Source: Ampelomyces quisqualis (lineage: Eukaryota; Ascomycota; Dothideomycetes; Pleosporales; Phaeosphaeriaceae). Taken from it: a stretch of DNA of 64,000 nucleotides. The notes under the pieces are model-generated. The model saw nothing but the letters and a program-made list of their open reading frames with translations. It did not search any database and was not told the origin of the DNA. A program made the position numbers and the translations under genes. The stretch lies in contig JAGTXZ010000018.1 of the NCBI GenBank assembly GCA_018398575.1, positions 1,488,001 to 1,552,000 on the forward strand, given 5' to 3'. Positions 41,739 through 52,514 of this stretch are shown here, one piece after another. Within the stretch, counting starts at the first letter, position 1. Each line of letters starts with the position of its first letter.

Positions 41739-42906
41739 TTGGGGGGCAAGCGCATCTCCAGTGCGTTTGCTATCTTTGTTTCCAAGTATTTGTATCTTCT
41801 GCGCTTTTTGCATCTGGCGTGCTCCTTGTGAGGGTTTTGGCTGTGTCCATCTTCTTCGTCGAATCATCACAAATGATGAAAAGATATGTGAGCAATGGAC
41901 TTGCTTGATGAACTCTACAGACCGATGGGAAACGCACTCGTCAGTAATACAGACGCATGGGCACATCGCGCCGCGCCACGCCAGACAGTATTCATCAAAA
42001 ACACATCAAACACAGCACCACCGACTCAAAACCTCTTTCTGCATCCCGACCACGATGCGTGCCAGAGCTTATTCTACCTTGTTTCTCGAGGACCCGGTAC
42101 GTCCACAGCTTAGAAACCGCAGCCTACGCCATTCGACAGGTCTTGCTCAAGCATGTAGTACCAACGTATGTGCTTTTGCCTTCTTGAACAGGCATGTCCA
42201 AACTGCGCGTGGCGGATGTATGTGTGCTGTCAGCGGATTTGGACGCAAGAGCCATGGTGTGCCTGGAGCCACGCACAGGAACTGCCCAAAAAAAAAGAAA
42301 GTTGGGAGACGGCTGCGGATCGCAAACAATTGACGGAAATAATGGTGAGCTCGCAGTAGGTTCGGTTTTCAGGTGATGAATAGTGCGAGTAGAGGATAGG
42401 GTCAGATGGAGCTTTTTGGCTCTTCAGAGAGTGTGAAATGTTGGGAGAGACATGAGAAGTGCCACAAGGCTTGGATTCTCGAGCAAGAAAACATGTTTTG
42501 CCAGAGGTGGAGTTTTTGGCTGTGTGTGGGAAAAGAATGGAAGATGAAATTTCTGAAACCCAAGAAAAAACCACTTGCTGACGGTCTGCAGGTCAAGGCA
42601 GAGAAGGCATACGAGAACGATGGCGATGGAAGAGAAAGAAAAAACCTCCACAGGAAATAGAAGAAACGTTTCATCATTGCTATACTGCTTTACAATCACA
42701 CAAAACACGCCGACGTACCCAAAACCCCACGCTACCGAGCGTACCCGCAAACTCATACTCCGTACTCAGAATCAAAACGAGGCCGAAGCCAACCAAGTCC
42801 ATGTATCGCAAAACGCCCCAAAACACCGCGTGAACCGCCCATACGGAGTACCCTACAAGTTCTCAACCCAGGTCCCAACCTCCCATCTATTTTCTTTTAC
42901 CTCTCT
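41739..42906. other. Intergenic, nothing supported
   Basis: About 1.2 kb. Overlapping 60-200 codon frames on both strands lack domains. TACTCCGTA occurs at 42756-42764 and TACGGAGTA at 42842-42850. Confidence 0.5.
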
Positions 42907-44712
42907 TCAGAACCAATAACTCCCCCCACTCGCGCTGACCTCAAAAACACACCCCAGCCCCCTCCCCTTTTCCCTCTCCTCCCCCTCCCCCTCCCTCAAC
43001 TCTTTCAAAATCTGCTGCCCAACAAGCGGCCCATCCTGCAATGAATCTTTAACATGTATGATGACGACTTTGACGCCCTTAAGCGGCAGACTATCCAACG
43101 CGGCCGTCGTGCTCTGTAAATTCGCCGCCGTTACGCCAACAGGGTGAGTGAAGTGGTAGAGTGAAGGAACAGGCGTATGCGTGCCTGTCCCGAGGTCATA
43201 ATAATCCGTGGTATTTTCATCATCCGTAAACGACGCGCTGGTCGTGAGGTGGCTGAGCGGCGAATCGACTCCTCTATTCCCGTGGGTGGGTTTTTTCGAC
43301 ATGTGGTCCAAATGCAGGGCTTCGCTGCGACTCGCGCGTTTCCGCTTCCTAGTGAGGCGCGCTTGTTCGCGGCGTTTTTGGTGTTCTTTGCGCGATTCGC
43401 GGACTTTTTCCCCAAGGGCTTGTAGCTCTGCTAACAAGTGTCTAGGTGCCAGGTGTCCGAACAACACGGCGTCGCCTTGTGCGTTGGTATAGCTGACTTC
43501 GATGAATATGCCAGTCAGTATGCCGGCGGCGATTTTGGGCGCAGCTTCCGCCCAGATGAGAGCTGTGCGGGGGGAGACGGAGAGGGTGTCGGGCTCGACG
43601 TCGCCGAAGATGAGGATTTCGCGTTTGGGTGTGGTGAGTGTGGATTCGGTGCGGATGAAGTAGGCTGTAGAGTCGATGACGCAGTGGTCCGGGTTGATGG
43701 ATGTGCTGCCGCTTGGTCGGCGGCCTTGGTCGGGAGCGAGGCTCGGTGTGCCTGGGGCGCTTTGGGTGGGGAGAGAGAAGCTAAAGGATCGGCTTTCTCC
43801 AGGGCAGGAAATGGTCGAGCCTTGGCGGTGCTGTTGTTGTGTAGAGGCAAGATGCTGGCCTGGCGTTTCTGGCAGACTGGAATTGGATCCTCGATGTACG
43901 CTCGGCACGTGCATGCAGTGGCCATGACTGACCTTGAACCCTTTCACACCAAGTCCATCGCACACTTCGATGAAGCCTCTACTGCTCCCTTCTCCGAGCG
44001 CAATGTTGCCGCCCTCTGCCAGTCTTTGAAAAGTGACTAAGCCCACACCGCCTTCTTCATCCGTCAGATTCGGCCAGATGATGTTGTTGAAGATATGTGT
44101 CTTGATCGCGTTCACAGTGAACGGCAACGCTGCCAGCCTCTTGGGCCTCGATGTATTGTGAAAAGCAGCTGTATTAATCACAAAGCCCGAAACGTGATCG
44201 AGATGCGGATGCGTAATGAGATAAGTAGAAATATGCTCCCTCACAACATGCAGCGCATTTGCCCTCGCACTTGCATGTGGAAAAGGTAATCCAGCAAACG
44301 CACCCTCTTTGAGCGTCGTTATCGTCACAGGTGCCTCTCGTTCCGAAAATGGTGTACCAGTATCCGATTCATCATCTGAAAGTGAAACGTGAGCAGCCGC
44401 CGGCGACGAGGAATCTGCGCCTCTCCCATGTCCGTTCGCAATCGGCAGATTTCGCAGCGGTGCTAGTCCGGGGTCCGGATCTGCTACGAGTGGGAAATCC
44501 TTTTCCAGTATGCGAGTAATGGCAGCGAGATGCGAGCCTGCATCGACAGCTATAACCGAGTTCTTCGACCAATTCGTCGCTGTGGAGCGCACGAGAAAAC
44601 CTGTGACATTGTCTTCGCTTGGTCCGCCTCCAGAGCCCAGACAAATCACCTGGATTGCTGGTTCATTCGAATTTCCTGAATTCCTCCGGACTTCTCTCCC
44701 ATCATCCCTCAT
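42907..44712 (-). CDS. PDE1: Class II 3',5'-cyclic nucleotide phosphodiesterase
   Basis: Low-affinity cAMP phosphodiesterase of the metallo-beta-lactamase-like class II. The frame opens at a GTG (44757); the first ATG 44712 gives 601 residues. Motifs: IQVICLGSGGGPSEDNVTGF at the start, NSVIAVDAGSHLAAI, the metal site YLITHPHLDHVSGFVINTA, VSHGHCMHVPSVHR, ILIFGDVEPD, FIEVSYTNAQGDAVLFGHL and the closing VVIIHVKDSLQDGPLVGQQI. Two low-complexity inserts (around SSLPETPGQHLASTQQQHRQ and RKEHQKRREQARLTRKRKRA) enlarge it over yeast Pde1. It modulates the cAMP/PKA pathway. Confidence 0.9.
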   Translation of the reverse strand: MRDDGREVRRNSGNSNEPAIQVICLGSGGGPSEDNVTGFLVRSTATNWSKNSVIAVDAGSHLAAITRILEKDFPLVADPDPGLAPLRNLPIANGHGRGADSSSPAAAHVSLSDDESDTGTPFSEREAPVTITTLKEGAFAGLPFPHASARANALHVVREHISTYLITHPHLDHVSGFVINTAAFHNTSRPKRLAALPFTVNAIKTHIFNNIIWPNLTDEEGGVGLVTFQRLAEGGNIALGEGSSRGFIEVCDGLGVKGFKVSHGHCMHVPSVHRGSNSSLPETPGQHLASTQQQHRQGSTISCPGESRSFSFSLPTQSAPGTPSLAPDQGRRPSGSTSINPDHCVIDSTAYFIRTESTLTTPKREILIFGDVEPDTLSVSPRTALIWAEAAPKIAAGILTGIFIEVSYTNAQGDAVLFGHLAPRHLLAELQALGEKVRESRKEHQKRREQARLTRKRKRASRSEALHLDHMSKKPTHGNRGVDSPLSHLTTSASFTDDENTTDYYDLGTGTHTPVPSLYHFTHPVGVTAANLQSTTAALDSLPLKGVKVVIIHVKDSLQDGPLVGQQILKELREGEGEEREKGRGLGCVFEVSASGGSYWF

Positions 44713-45965
44713 AACCGCGGAGCTTTGTTTTTTCTGTTTCTTTTTCAAGTTTCGCACAAGATTCGAGAGCTTCCCCGCAACCTTGTCTCAGCCTCTTGCT
44801 TGTCGCAGATCCCTCGAACAACAATCAAGTGAAGTGGAATTGACGATGACGCAGGATGCGGACCGCTCCAACACGCTGCACTCACTTTCTAGGCCGCAGA
44901 GCGATGTCTTTTGAACACCTCGCTCTTGACAGCAAACAGTCCCCGATGGCCACAAAACCCAACTCACGCAACCGCACACAAACCCCGACTCCAGGGTCGC
45001 CTTCCCGCACACTTCCGCTCGCGCAACGTGTCGTTGCACCGCGTGGACCGACCCGGCCACCTGCGCGACGCGGCGCCGCACGTCCTCGTCACCCAACTCT
45101 TTCCAGTATGTAGCGCAGCGTCTCCCTTGGCCCAACAGTATTTCTCGGCCTCAACGTTCCGGCCGTTCGAGTCGCGCGTCGTACGTTTTGCGCTGGCAGG
45201 TCAATTCAATCACAATAGCTCCGCGAGCCCGGTGCCGTGCCTCTTGCGTTCCCGTGCGCAACCGCCAGCACAACAAAATGTTGAATGAGCCCCCGTAGGT
45301 TCGCCGAAAGATGCGCCGACTGGCAGCGAGGATAGTACTCCTGGAGTCTTGACCACTCCGTCGCACAGGTGCACACTTTATCGATCAATAAGCAAACAGG
45401 TTTTGGTGTTGTTGGAAGGGAGGCGTCCAGAGGATGCTAGACCCTTTGAGCGAGCGCTTTGTGCAGGTGGCCGTGACATGGCTGCGACGCTGCGTGCGGG
45501 CTGCGACCAATCATGTCGTGTCGTTGATGCGCCACAAACGTTTGCCCCGCCGACCTCGACCTCGACCTCGACCTCGAGAAACGGTCGAGGGTGTGGGAAG
45601 GGAGGCCTGGGCTCTGAGTCTGCACGTGATAAGAGGAATGCACCGGATGTCCCTACCGTGTCTTCACCGCCAGCGATTTGCAGACCCACACGCTTGCAGG
45701 TCTGCATGGCACATGTCATGCGCGTCAGAGTGATGTGGGGTAGGTGACACGCAATCGTCAGTGACTCAAAGTTGAGCATCGTGGATATCTTTTCGCATTT
45801 TTTTGCGCGTCTATATCCGGGCCATCAGATGGATCGCTAATCTGTAGTGGTGACCCAATCCTGTTCGTGATACATCACTCCATGCCCATGTCCGTACCCA
45901 TTCCAGGTCGTAAGTCATCCGCATCATAACCGAACCAAACACCCCTCTTTTTGAAATTAAAGCGG
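44713..45965. other. Intergenic, nothing supported
   Basis: About 1.25 kb. The CTCGAC repeat at 45556-45580 makes short ordered-looking frames. A 125-codon plus frame (44911-45288) and a 115-codon minus frame overlap it; neither is convincing. Confidence 0.45.
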
Positions 45966-47486
45966 CTACTTGAACACCTTGCCGTCGGCCCACGGGTACT
46001 CCTTGCCGTCGACGGTGATGGGCTTGTCCCACGACCACTGGTCGTTAACAAACTCCTTGTCCTCGGCCTTGGTGGGGTCGAGCTTGGTGAACTCGTAGCT
46101 CTCGTAGTCGGGAGCGACGTCAAAGGCAGGAAGAGCTTCCTGGCCGCGGACAAGGAAGGCACCCTTGATGACTGAGTTGTTGGACTCGCCGTACACTGAT
46201 GCGCAACCGAAAAGGTACTTGCGGCTACCCTCGAGACGGGCGAAGAAACCACCTAGGATTGTTAGCAGTTGAGCATGCGCAGGTTGAAAATCAGGACATA
46301 CCAATCAAGTTGGAGGTCATGAATGTGAGGGTCAACTCGTCGTTGTACTTGTAGTCGACCTTGTACAACGAGTACTCCTCGAAGTTGGTATTCTCCCAGA
46401 ACCAGGGAAGGGCAACCTCGCGGGTCTCCTCGTTGGAATATTTGCGCTTCCAGTCATCAAGGACGAATGTGGCACGGGGGAGAGATTCAAGAGGGTGCTT
46501 GGGCTTGGGGGCAGCAGGCGCCTCCTCCTCTTCCTCGGGCTCCGCAGCCTTGGGCTTGGGAGCGGCCTTGGGGGTCTCCTTCTTCTTCTCACTTCCCTCC
46601 TTCTTGGGTGCGACGTTCTTCAACGCCTCGGTTATGAACTCAAGCTTGCCAGCGACAGCGCTATAGCTGGACTGGTTGGCAATCGTCTCGTACCATCGCG
46701 TGACGTTGGGGTTCGCATCGCGCCATTGCTTGTCGAAGAAGTACTGGAAGCCACGAGCGAGGATGCTGGCAGCGAACAGATCGGCAAGAGTCAGACGCTC
46801 ACCGACAAGGTATGTATGTGTGAGGAAATGCTCCTCGAGGACGTGGACGGCCTTGAGAGCAGCCTTCTGTGAGTCCTCGACGTTCTTCTTGTTGTAGGGG
46901 TCGCGGCCAAGGATGGGGCGGAACCAGCCACCGAGGGGAGAGAGCACCTCAGTGTTGGCAAAGGACATCCATCGCAGAATGGTGGCGTAGTCCTGCTTCG
47001 TCTTTCCAAGGAGGCTAGTCTTCTCGTTCTGCGAGGCCACTGAGTTCCGTCAGCATGAGTCACAGCAACAAGGCATGGAGCTGAACAAGTGCCACAAGAG
47101 TAAATCAGAGTAAAGAATTCTCAACAATAGTTTTCAGACAGGGATAACTGAATGATAATATGCCTCATCCCATTACGCGCACAACGAATCGACAGTGCGG
47201 GGCACTTACAGTAGACAGCGATGGCGATGCACTCGGAGAGGACGAAGCCGTCGGCGCCCTCGAAGGTGGGAACCTTGCCGAGCTTGTTGAGCTTCAGGTA
47301 GTCGGTAGACACACCCTTTGCAGGCTCGGTGTCGACAAATTCAATGTCGAGGCCGTTCTCCTTTGCGACCGCGAGAAGCGACGTGGTGCGCGGGTTACCC
47401 TGTTGGCCTGCTGTCAGGAGCGATATCTCGAAGAGAAGGGGCAGCATGCAACTCACCGAGTAGCTGTAGAGCTTTCCGAAAGACAT
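45966..47486 (-). CDS. TEF4: Elongation factor 1-gamma
   Basis: Subunit of the eEF1B exchange complex that recharges eEF1A with GTP. Exons 47486-47457, 47399-47210, 47039-46302 and 46252-45966 give 414 residues. The N-terminal GST-like domain includes GKLYSYSGNPRTTSLLAVAK, LGKVPTFEGADGFVLSECIA and LVGERLTLADLFAASILARG. A Lys/Pro/Glu-rich linker (KKEGSEKKKETPKAAPKPKA) leads to the EF1G domain: NTNFEEYSLYKVDYKYNDEL, GGFFARLEGSRKYLFGCASV and the end WADGKVFK. The exon 2/3 junction makes a Leu codon (AVYLASQNEK). Divergent from uS9m across 240 nt. Confidence 0.95.
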
Positions 47487-47726
47487 GATTGCGTTCTGAA
47501 CCGTGGTTGAACGGGACAATCAAAGAGTGGACGGGTATCAAGAAGAGAATCGGCTGCTTGGGTTGAAGTGGGGGTTGGAGGCAAAAACGCACCAATTTTG
47601 TTCTGCGCAAATTAGTTTCGCCGGCTTGGCGCGCGTTGCTGCGACCGTGCAGCCCTCTCCACCAGCCATGGCGAAGCGGTTCTTCACAACACCAATCCAG
47701 GCCGTTTGAGTGTCGCTGGAGGCATC
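47487..47726. promoter_or_regulatory. Divergent EF1-gamma / uS9m promoter
   Basis: 240 nt between the two start codons, so the cytosolic elongation factor and the mitochondrial ribosomal protein share one upstream region. Confidence 0.55.
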
Positions 47727-48788
47727 ATGGCGAGCAGAGACCTCCCAAGGAGCGTGCGAAAGGCAATTCAGTGTCTGGGCAATCGACCACGACCCCAATG
47801 CGAGCGGGCGATACGACAGGTGCAGCAAAAACACGTCCACCCCCAGATATCACGATGCATTTCGACCTCTGCCGCCCGACACGCGGAAGTCACGGAACAA
47901 GCACAGGAGCCGTTTTCCGCTGCGCCGCCCATCAGTTTTGACGATGCAGAAGGCACATCAGGAAAGCAGGGCGGGGGGGCAATGATGCTGGCGAGGCTGC
48001 GCGTTGTGCCCGCATCACCGTCCTACTTTAGCGCAAAGCCCACATTCACCGATGACTTCCTCTCACTGTCCGCCCTCCTCCGAAAGTTTGCGACTCTACC
48101 CACGGTCCCTGCGGCAGAGGCGCCTAGAGTGGCGTGGAAGACGATTGATCAATACCGCATCATGACCAACGAGCCGGTCAAAACGCAACGCTACCACAAG
48201 ATGCTGCACATTCTGCGGAGGCTAAACACGATCCATCCCGCGCTGATGCCAGAAGAGGTGTCTCAGACCATGGTGCGGTACAAGAAGGCCGTCCAGCCCG
48301 GAGACGTCAAGCCAAATCCAGGAGTGATTGACGAGCTGGGACGAGCAAAGGGTGTGGGGCGACGAAAGACATCGTCAGCAGTCGCATGGCTCGTCGAGGG
48401 CGAGGGCGAAGCTCTGATCAATGGCAAATCGCTATCTCAATTCTTTGGACGACTGCATCACCGAGAAAGTGCGGTATGGGCATTGAAAGCCACCAACCGA
48501 CTAGACAAATACAATCTGTTTGGGCTGACTCAGGGTGGAGGATTGACGGGTCAGGCAGAGGCGATGACGCTGGCGGTAGCAAAGGCATTGCTGGTCCATG
48601 AACCAGCATTGAAACCGGCCTTGCGACGTGGTGCGTTCACATACTTCCCTCCAAGCTTGGTTGGCATGACAGTTACGAGTGCTAACTATCCAACAGCCGG
48701 ATGCATAACTCGCGACCCGAGAAAAGTGGAAAGAAAGAAGGCGGGCCACGTCAAAGCTCGCAAGATGCCGACCTGGGTCAAGCGTTGA
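47727..48788 (+). CDS. MRPS9: Mitochondrial ribosomal protein uS9m
   Basis: Small-subunit mitoribosome protein. The ATG at 47727 is used; the upstream in-frame codon is TTG. Exons 47727-48630 and 48697-48788 give 331 residues. The intervening 66 nt have no stop, so a naive reading would add 22 residues. However, they carry GTGCGT, a GCTAAC branch site and CAACAG, and removing them restores ALRRAGCITRDPRKVERKKA, the expected uS9 tail. The N-terminus is basic and mitochondrial-type (RCISTSAARHAE). The core has RAKGVGRRKTSSAVAWLVEG, INGKSLSQFFGRL and GGGLTGQAEAMTLAVAKALL. The end is KARKMPTWVKR. Confidence 0.92.
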   Translation: MASRDLPRSVRKAIQCLGNRPRPQCERAIRQVQQKHVHPQISRCISTSAARHAEVTEQAQEPFSAAPPISFDDAEGTSGKQGGGAMMLARLRVVPASPSYFSAKPTFTDDFLSLSALLRKFATLPTVPAAEAPRVAWKTIDQYRIMTNEPVKTQRYHKMLHILRRLNTIHPALMPEEVSQTMVRYKKAVQPGDVKPNPGVIDELGRAKGVGRRKTSSAVAWLVEGEGEALINGKSLSQFFGRLHHRESAVWALKATNRLDKYNLFGLTQGGGLTGQAEAMTLAVAKALLVHEPALKPALRRGAFTYFPPSLVGMTVTSANYPTAGCITRDPRKVERKKAGHVKARKMPTWVKR

Positions 48789-49936
48789 GGATCTGCTCCC
48801 ATGTACACTACGGAGTACCTCGTGTATCATGGACCTTGTGTGCGCCCGTTGGCGTGTTTATATGCAGCATGACAATCGCATTGCGAAAGCGAAGTGTATC
48901 TGTGCCATCCTGTCGGCATTGCATGTTTTCGTTCCAAAGTGACTTTCGGCTGCATTGCCTCGGTCAGTAGTGCCGTACTGGGTGAACATGACTCGTCGTC
49001 CTTGGCGCTTTGTTGTCTCTGTATTCGTGAGCGGTGCTGGAGGTTGGCAGCCCATTCTGCGCAGAGTCCCGTGAAACGGACCTAGGCCGAGTTGATGCCC
49101 GATGACTCGTCATCAAACACGGTCCACGTGAGGTTGAATTTGAGTGTTGATCGTCTGCTCGCTAAACGTCGTGTTCGCTTGGATCCTTGCGTCGACCCAA
49201 CGTCGAGTCTTGGGCTGGGTTTATACTGACCCAGGATGCGAGCGCCGAGAACGACTGCGGCTGTGTCGTCCAAGGCGTCGCAGCGGCGATGGCCCGTGGG
49301 CTTCGGCATCCAGGGCCAGAGCGATCTTGATGGGCCGAGCACAACGGGCAGGGTTGGATGGCACTGGCTTGGAGCGAAGCGAAACCTTCTCGAAGCGTGT
49401 TCGCCATGACCCTTCTTCATCTCCAAACATGGAGGGGTGTGGGTGCGCGGGCCTCCTGATGATCGCTGGCTGCCCGACAGTGCCTGGGAGAAGATGGCAG
49501 TCTGCCATGGTGAAAGGGCGTCTGGGAGCACGTCAGATGCGAGCCAGTGAGAGTGCCCGGCAAGAGGCTCCGAGCGGATGCTAGGCCAAAGGCCAGTCCG
49601 AGTGACTCTCGGGCGCGGCGGGATCTGCGAGTGAGGCTGGGGGCCGAGTGCGATCGTCCTCGGGCGACACACCCCTGCTGGTGTGCGGCATCTTGCATCC
49701 AGAGATGAGATGAATCACGAGAGACGACGACAGGAAGGCGATGAAGCTCCCAACGTCCGACGGCCGTTTGATCATGTGGCAGCGCACCAACGGACCGGCC
49801 GACGAGAGGGTGCTATGTCGCAGCGCGCGGCGGCAGGGCGTCAATGGGCCGCCGTAGAGCCGCGATGCGACTCTGTCCTGCGCCGCCATGGCCGGCGACG
49901 ACAAGGCTTGACGTGGTGTTGACGCCCGCAGAGTCG

Positions 49937-50006
<70 letters not shown>
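49937..50006. repeat. Heptamer array (CAGACAC) x 10
   Basis: Seventy nucleotides of perfect CAGACAC repeats. Because seven is not a multiple of three, all three frames stay open on each strand, which creates the repetitive shadow frames seen here. Confidence 0.95.
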
Positions 50007-50393
50007 GACGCACCACACAAGTAAATGGCTGCCCAGCCCGCAGATCCACATGGCCGATCTTGCAACCACGGCGGCCGGGGCCAGCGCCTCTTGGCCCCGC
50101 TGCCCGCATGGTGTCTTTGGGAATCCGAGGCTGCGCAGGCACTGTCATCCAGCGCCCATGGGCCAGCCAGACGCCCTCACTCGTCAGCTGCCAGCCCGCC
50201 CGCCTGCAGCAGTGCAGCCACATGCCCTCTCCAGGAACCCAGCCAGGGCCGCACGTCTGCCCCTGGTCTTGTGCTGTACCGTGAACGCAGTATTATGTAT
50301 GTACTCGACCACTGGTACATACACACTCTCAGCGCCCTCCCCCCACCACGCCCCCCTCTGTACTGATCCTCACTGCGAGCCCGGCTCCTGTTC

Positions 50394-50425
50394 GTGGCAC
50401 TGGCACTGGCACTGGCACTGGCACT
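50394..50425. repeat. Hexamer array (GGCACT) x 5
   Basis: Five near-perfect GGCACT copies in the same gap; no gene context. Confidence 0.9.
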
Positions 50426-51236
50426 CGGTCCGACCGCTTCACTTCGCTGCCCCTGCTGTCTGCATCGCCGCTCTCGTCCCAAGGCGTACTCCGCATATCT
50501 GCCAGAGCCAAACTATCGTGGCCTGCTGCCCGCGCCAGTGCACGTTGGGGCCGTTGAGCTACCAGATCGCACACGATCAAGTGTTTGAGGCCATCTCTTA
50601 GTCTGCCCTGCTACTCGCCGACTCGCTCGAGTAGTGCTGTGCTGCAAGGTCTACCCTTCAAACACCTCACGCACAACTCGCGCCTCATCACAACGTCTGC
50701 TGCATCTCCTGTCATTTCCTGCATCCTCTCCAGCTTTCCAAATCGGGACGGCGCTTTCCGGTTTCTTCTGCTCCAGTGCCAGACATCCTCGTCGCAACCA
50801 GACGAGGGTACCCTGGGGCCATCACCACGCGTCAGCGCCTGTTTGTGCCAGCTATTTTCTGTAGCCTTGGGCTCCATTATTGGCCGGTGATCCCGCGCGC
50901 CAGGGTTGTGTTTATATCCATCCGTCCTGCAAACCGTCGGGCAATCCCAACCATCCCATTCGCAACGTCTCTCGCTCACCACCCAACACCACCACGACCA
51001 CCTGCATCCCGATCCCTAACCCGTCTCTTTCTCTCTCCCCCTCGAACCCAGATTCCCTCCTGCTGCACACACCCGGACCACCTCGACGTCCCCTCTTCCG
51101 ACTCTTGCGCCGCCCCTCCATAACCCCTCCAAAGTCTGCAAATCTGGCCAACTACGCGACGCCTCCACTGTCGCCCTTGGGCTATCGGGCTCTCCAACCT
51201 CCCTTTAGTCTGCAGCTCAAGAGCCGCCTGGGTGGC

Positions 51237-52514
51237 ATGGACAATGACCGTCGTTCGCGGCAGAACCCTTCAGGTTACGCGCAAGCCACGCTCCTTCCTC
51301 CACAATACCCTGTGGTTAGCGCGTCCGACCGATACAGGCAGGGGCCCTTGACTGCGTCTGCCCCGCCTACCTCAGGCAGTCGCGCCAGCTCCTCAGCCTA
51401 TGGTTACGCTTACGGAGAAGGTGCACAGTTCGCTTCGTCGATCCAGCCATCGCCCGTCTCGTATGGTGCCCAGGACTACGGCACAGGCCAGCAACAGTCA
51501 CCTCAGCGGGCCTCGCAGCCTTACTCGCCATACGGCCAGCCCGTCATGTACGGCGTAGCGGGCGCGCAAGGCTCAGCATCAGGGTCGTCGCAGTATGAGC
51601 CTGTGGAACAGTACCAGCAAAACAGGGACTCGGCTATACAGGTTCTCAGCACCGGCTTTGGCGTCGCACAGCCGCCATACTACGAGAGCGGCCCTACGAG
51701 TGCGCCTGCTTCTGCTCTCGCGTCGCAAAACGTCCCTTCACAGTACCCCTCGCTGGCATACACAGCACCGCAGGCTTCCGTTGGACGAGAAACGCTTGCG
51801 CCCGCCTATTCTGCCGCCGGCATGACAGATCAATCGCACGCGACCGGCCAAGCGGCCTACTCCCAGGGCACCTACAGCGAGCAGCCCAGCACGGGCAACG
51901 AGTTTGACGTCTTTTACAACCGCTACCAGACGGAGCTCAAGCGCACCTTTGAACTTGTGCGTGACGGCAGCTTAGCAGAGGCTGCCCAGCAGCTTTTCAT
52001 GCTTTCGGACTGGGTACTGCACTACGCAGAGACGTTGGGTGAGTTGTTCTGCAGTCGCTTCACGGGACGAGCAGCTGAATTGACCACAGGCCTAGTTCGC
52101 GACGACGAGAACCACTACTCACAACGGCTTGTGCTGTGGGAAGAGTTCAACACATGTTGGCTCGCGACACTGCAAAAACAAAAAGCTTTCACGCAAGACA
52201 TGGTCAGCACCGGCCAGCGACCACAGCCCCCGAAAACCCTGATCGATTCCGACTATCTCGAGAAGATGGGCACGCAGCTGGTCAAGCACTGCGACAATAT
52301 GGAGAAGCACGGTTTGGTTGACTACCAAATGGGTGTATGGGAGGAAGAGATTGTCGCAAGTACGTGTTCTCGCCAGTCCTACTGAGGGGATGGCCTACTA
52401 ACTGCTGCCACAGTGTTGACCTCCTGCCTCGACCTCCTAGAAGAAATTGGCGCCGGCTCGTCGGCGCAGCGACCCTCCTCAACCGCACGAAGACGATGGT
52501 CCCCCGCTAACTGA
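51237..52514 (+). CDS. Unknown Ser/Gln/Tyr-rich protein with folded C-terminal domain
   Basis: Exons 51237-52359 and 52414-52514 (54-nt intron with a CTAAC branch) give 407 residues. The first 210 are low-complexity with YGxPY, QSPQ and SSAYGYAY patterns, typical of prion-like or adaptor regions. The rest is helical: NEFDVFYNRYQTELKRTFEL, EAAQQLFMLSDWVLHYAETL, EEFNTCWLATLQKQKAFTQD, then across the splice EEEIVAMLTSCLDLLEEIGA. It looks like a conserved single-copy ascomycete protein; I cannot assign a role. Confidence 0.72.

Larger units (their letters stand above)
48789..51236. other. 2.4-kb gap with simple repeats
   Basis: No gene with a recognisable domain. TACGGAGTA at 48809-48817. Long overlapping frames at 49082-50300 on both strands are products of GC-rich and repetitive composition. 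The last 350 nt are open in the frame of the next gene but contain no ATG, so they are its 5' leader. Confidence 0.5.

Noticed and set aside
47040..47209. snoRNA in the 170-nt EF1-gamma intron
   Set aside because: Several CTGA boxes but no matching RTGATGA box at a suitable distance and no terminal stem.
49082..50601. Overlapping 130-196 codon frames in the 49-50.6 kb gap
   Set aside because: All frames are long because of GC-rich, stop-poor sequence and the 7-bp array; no start context, splice logic or domain.
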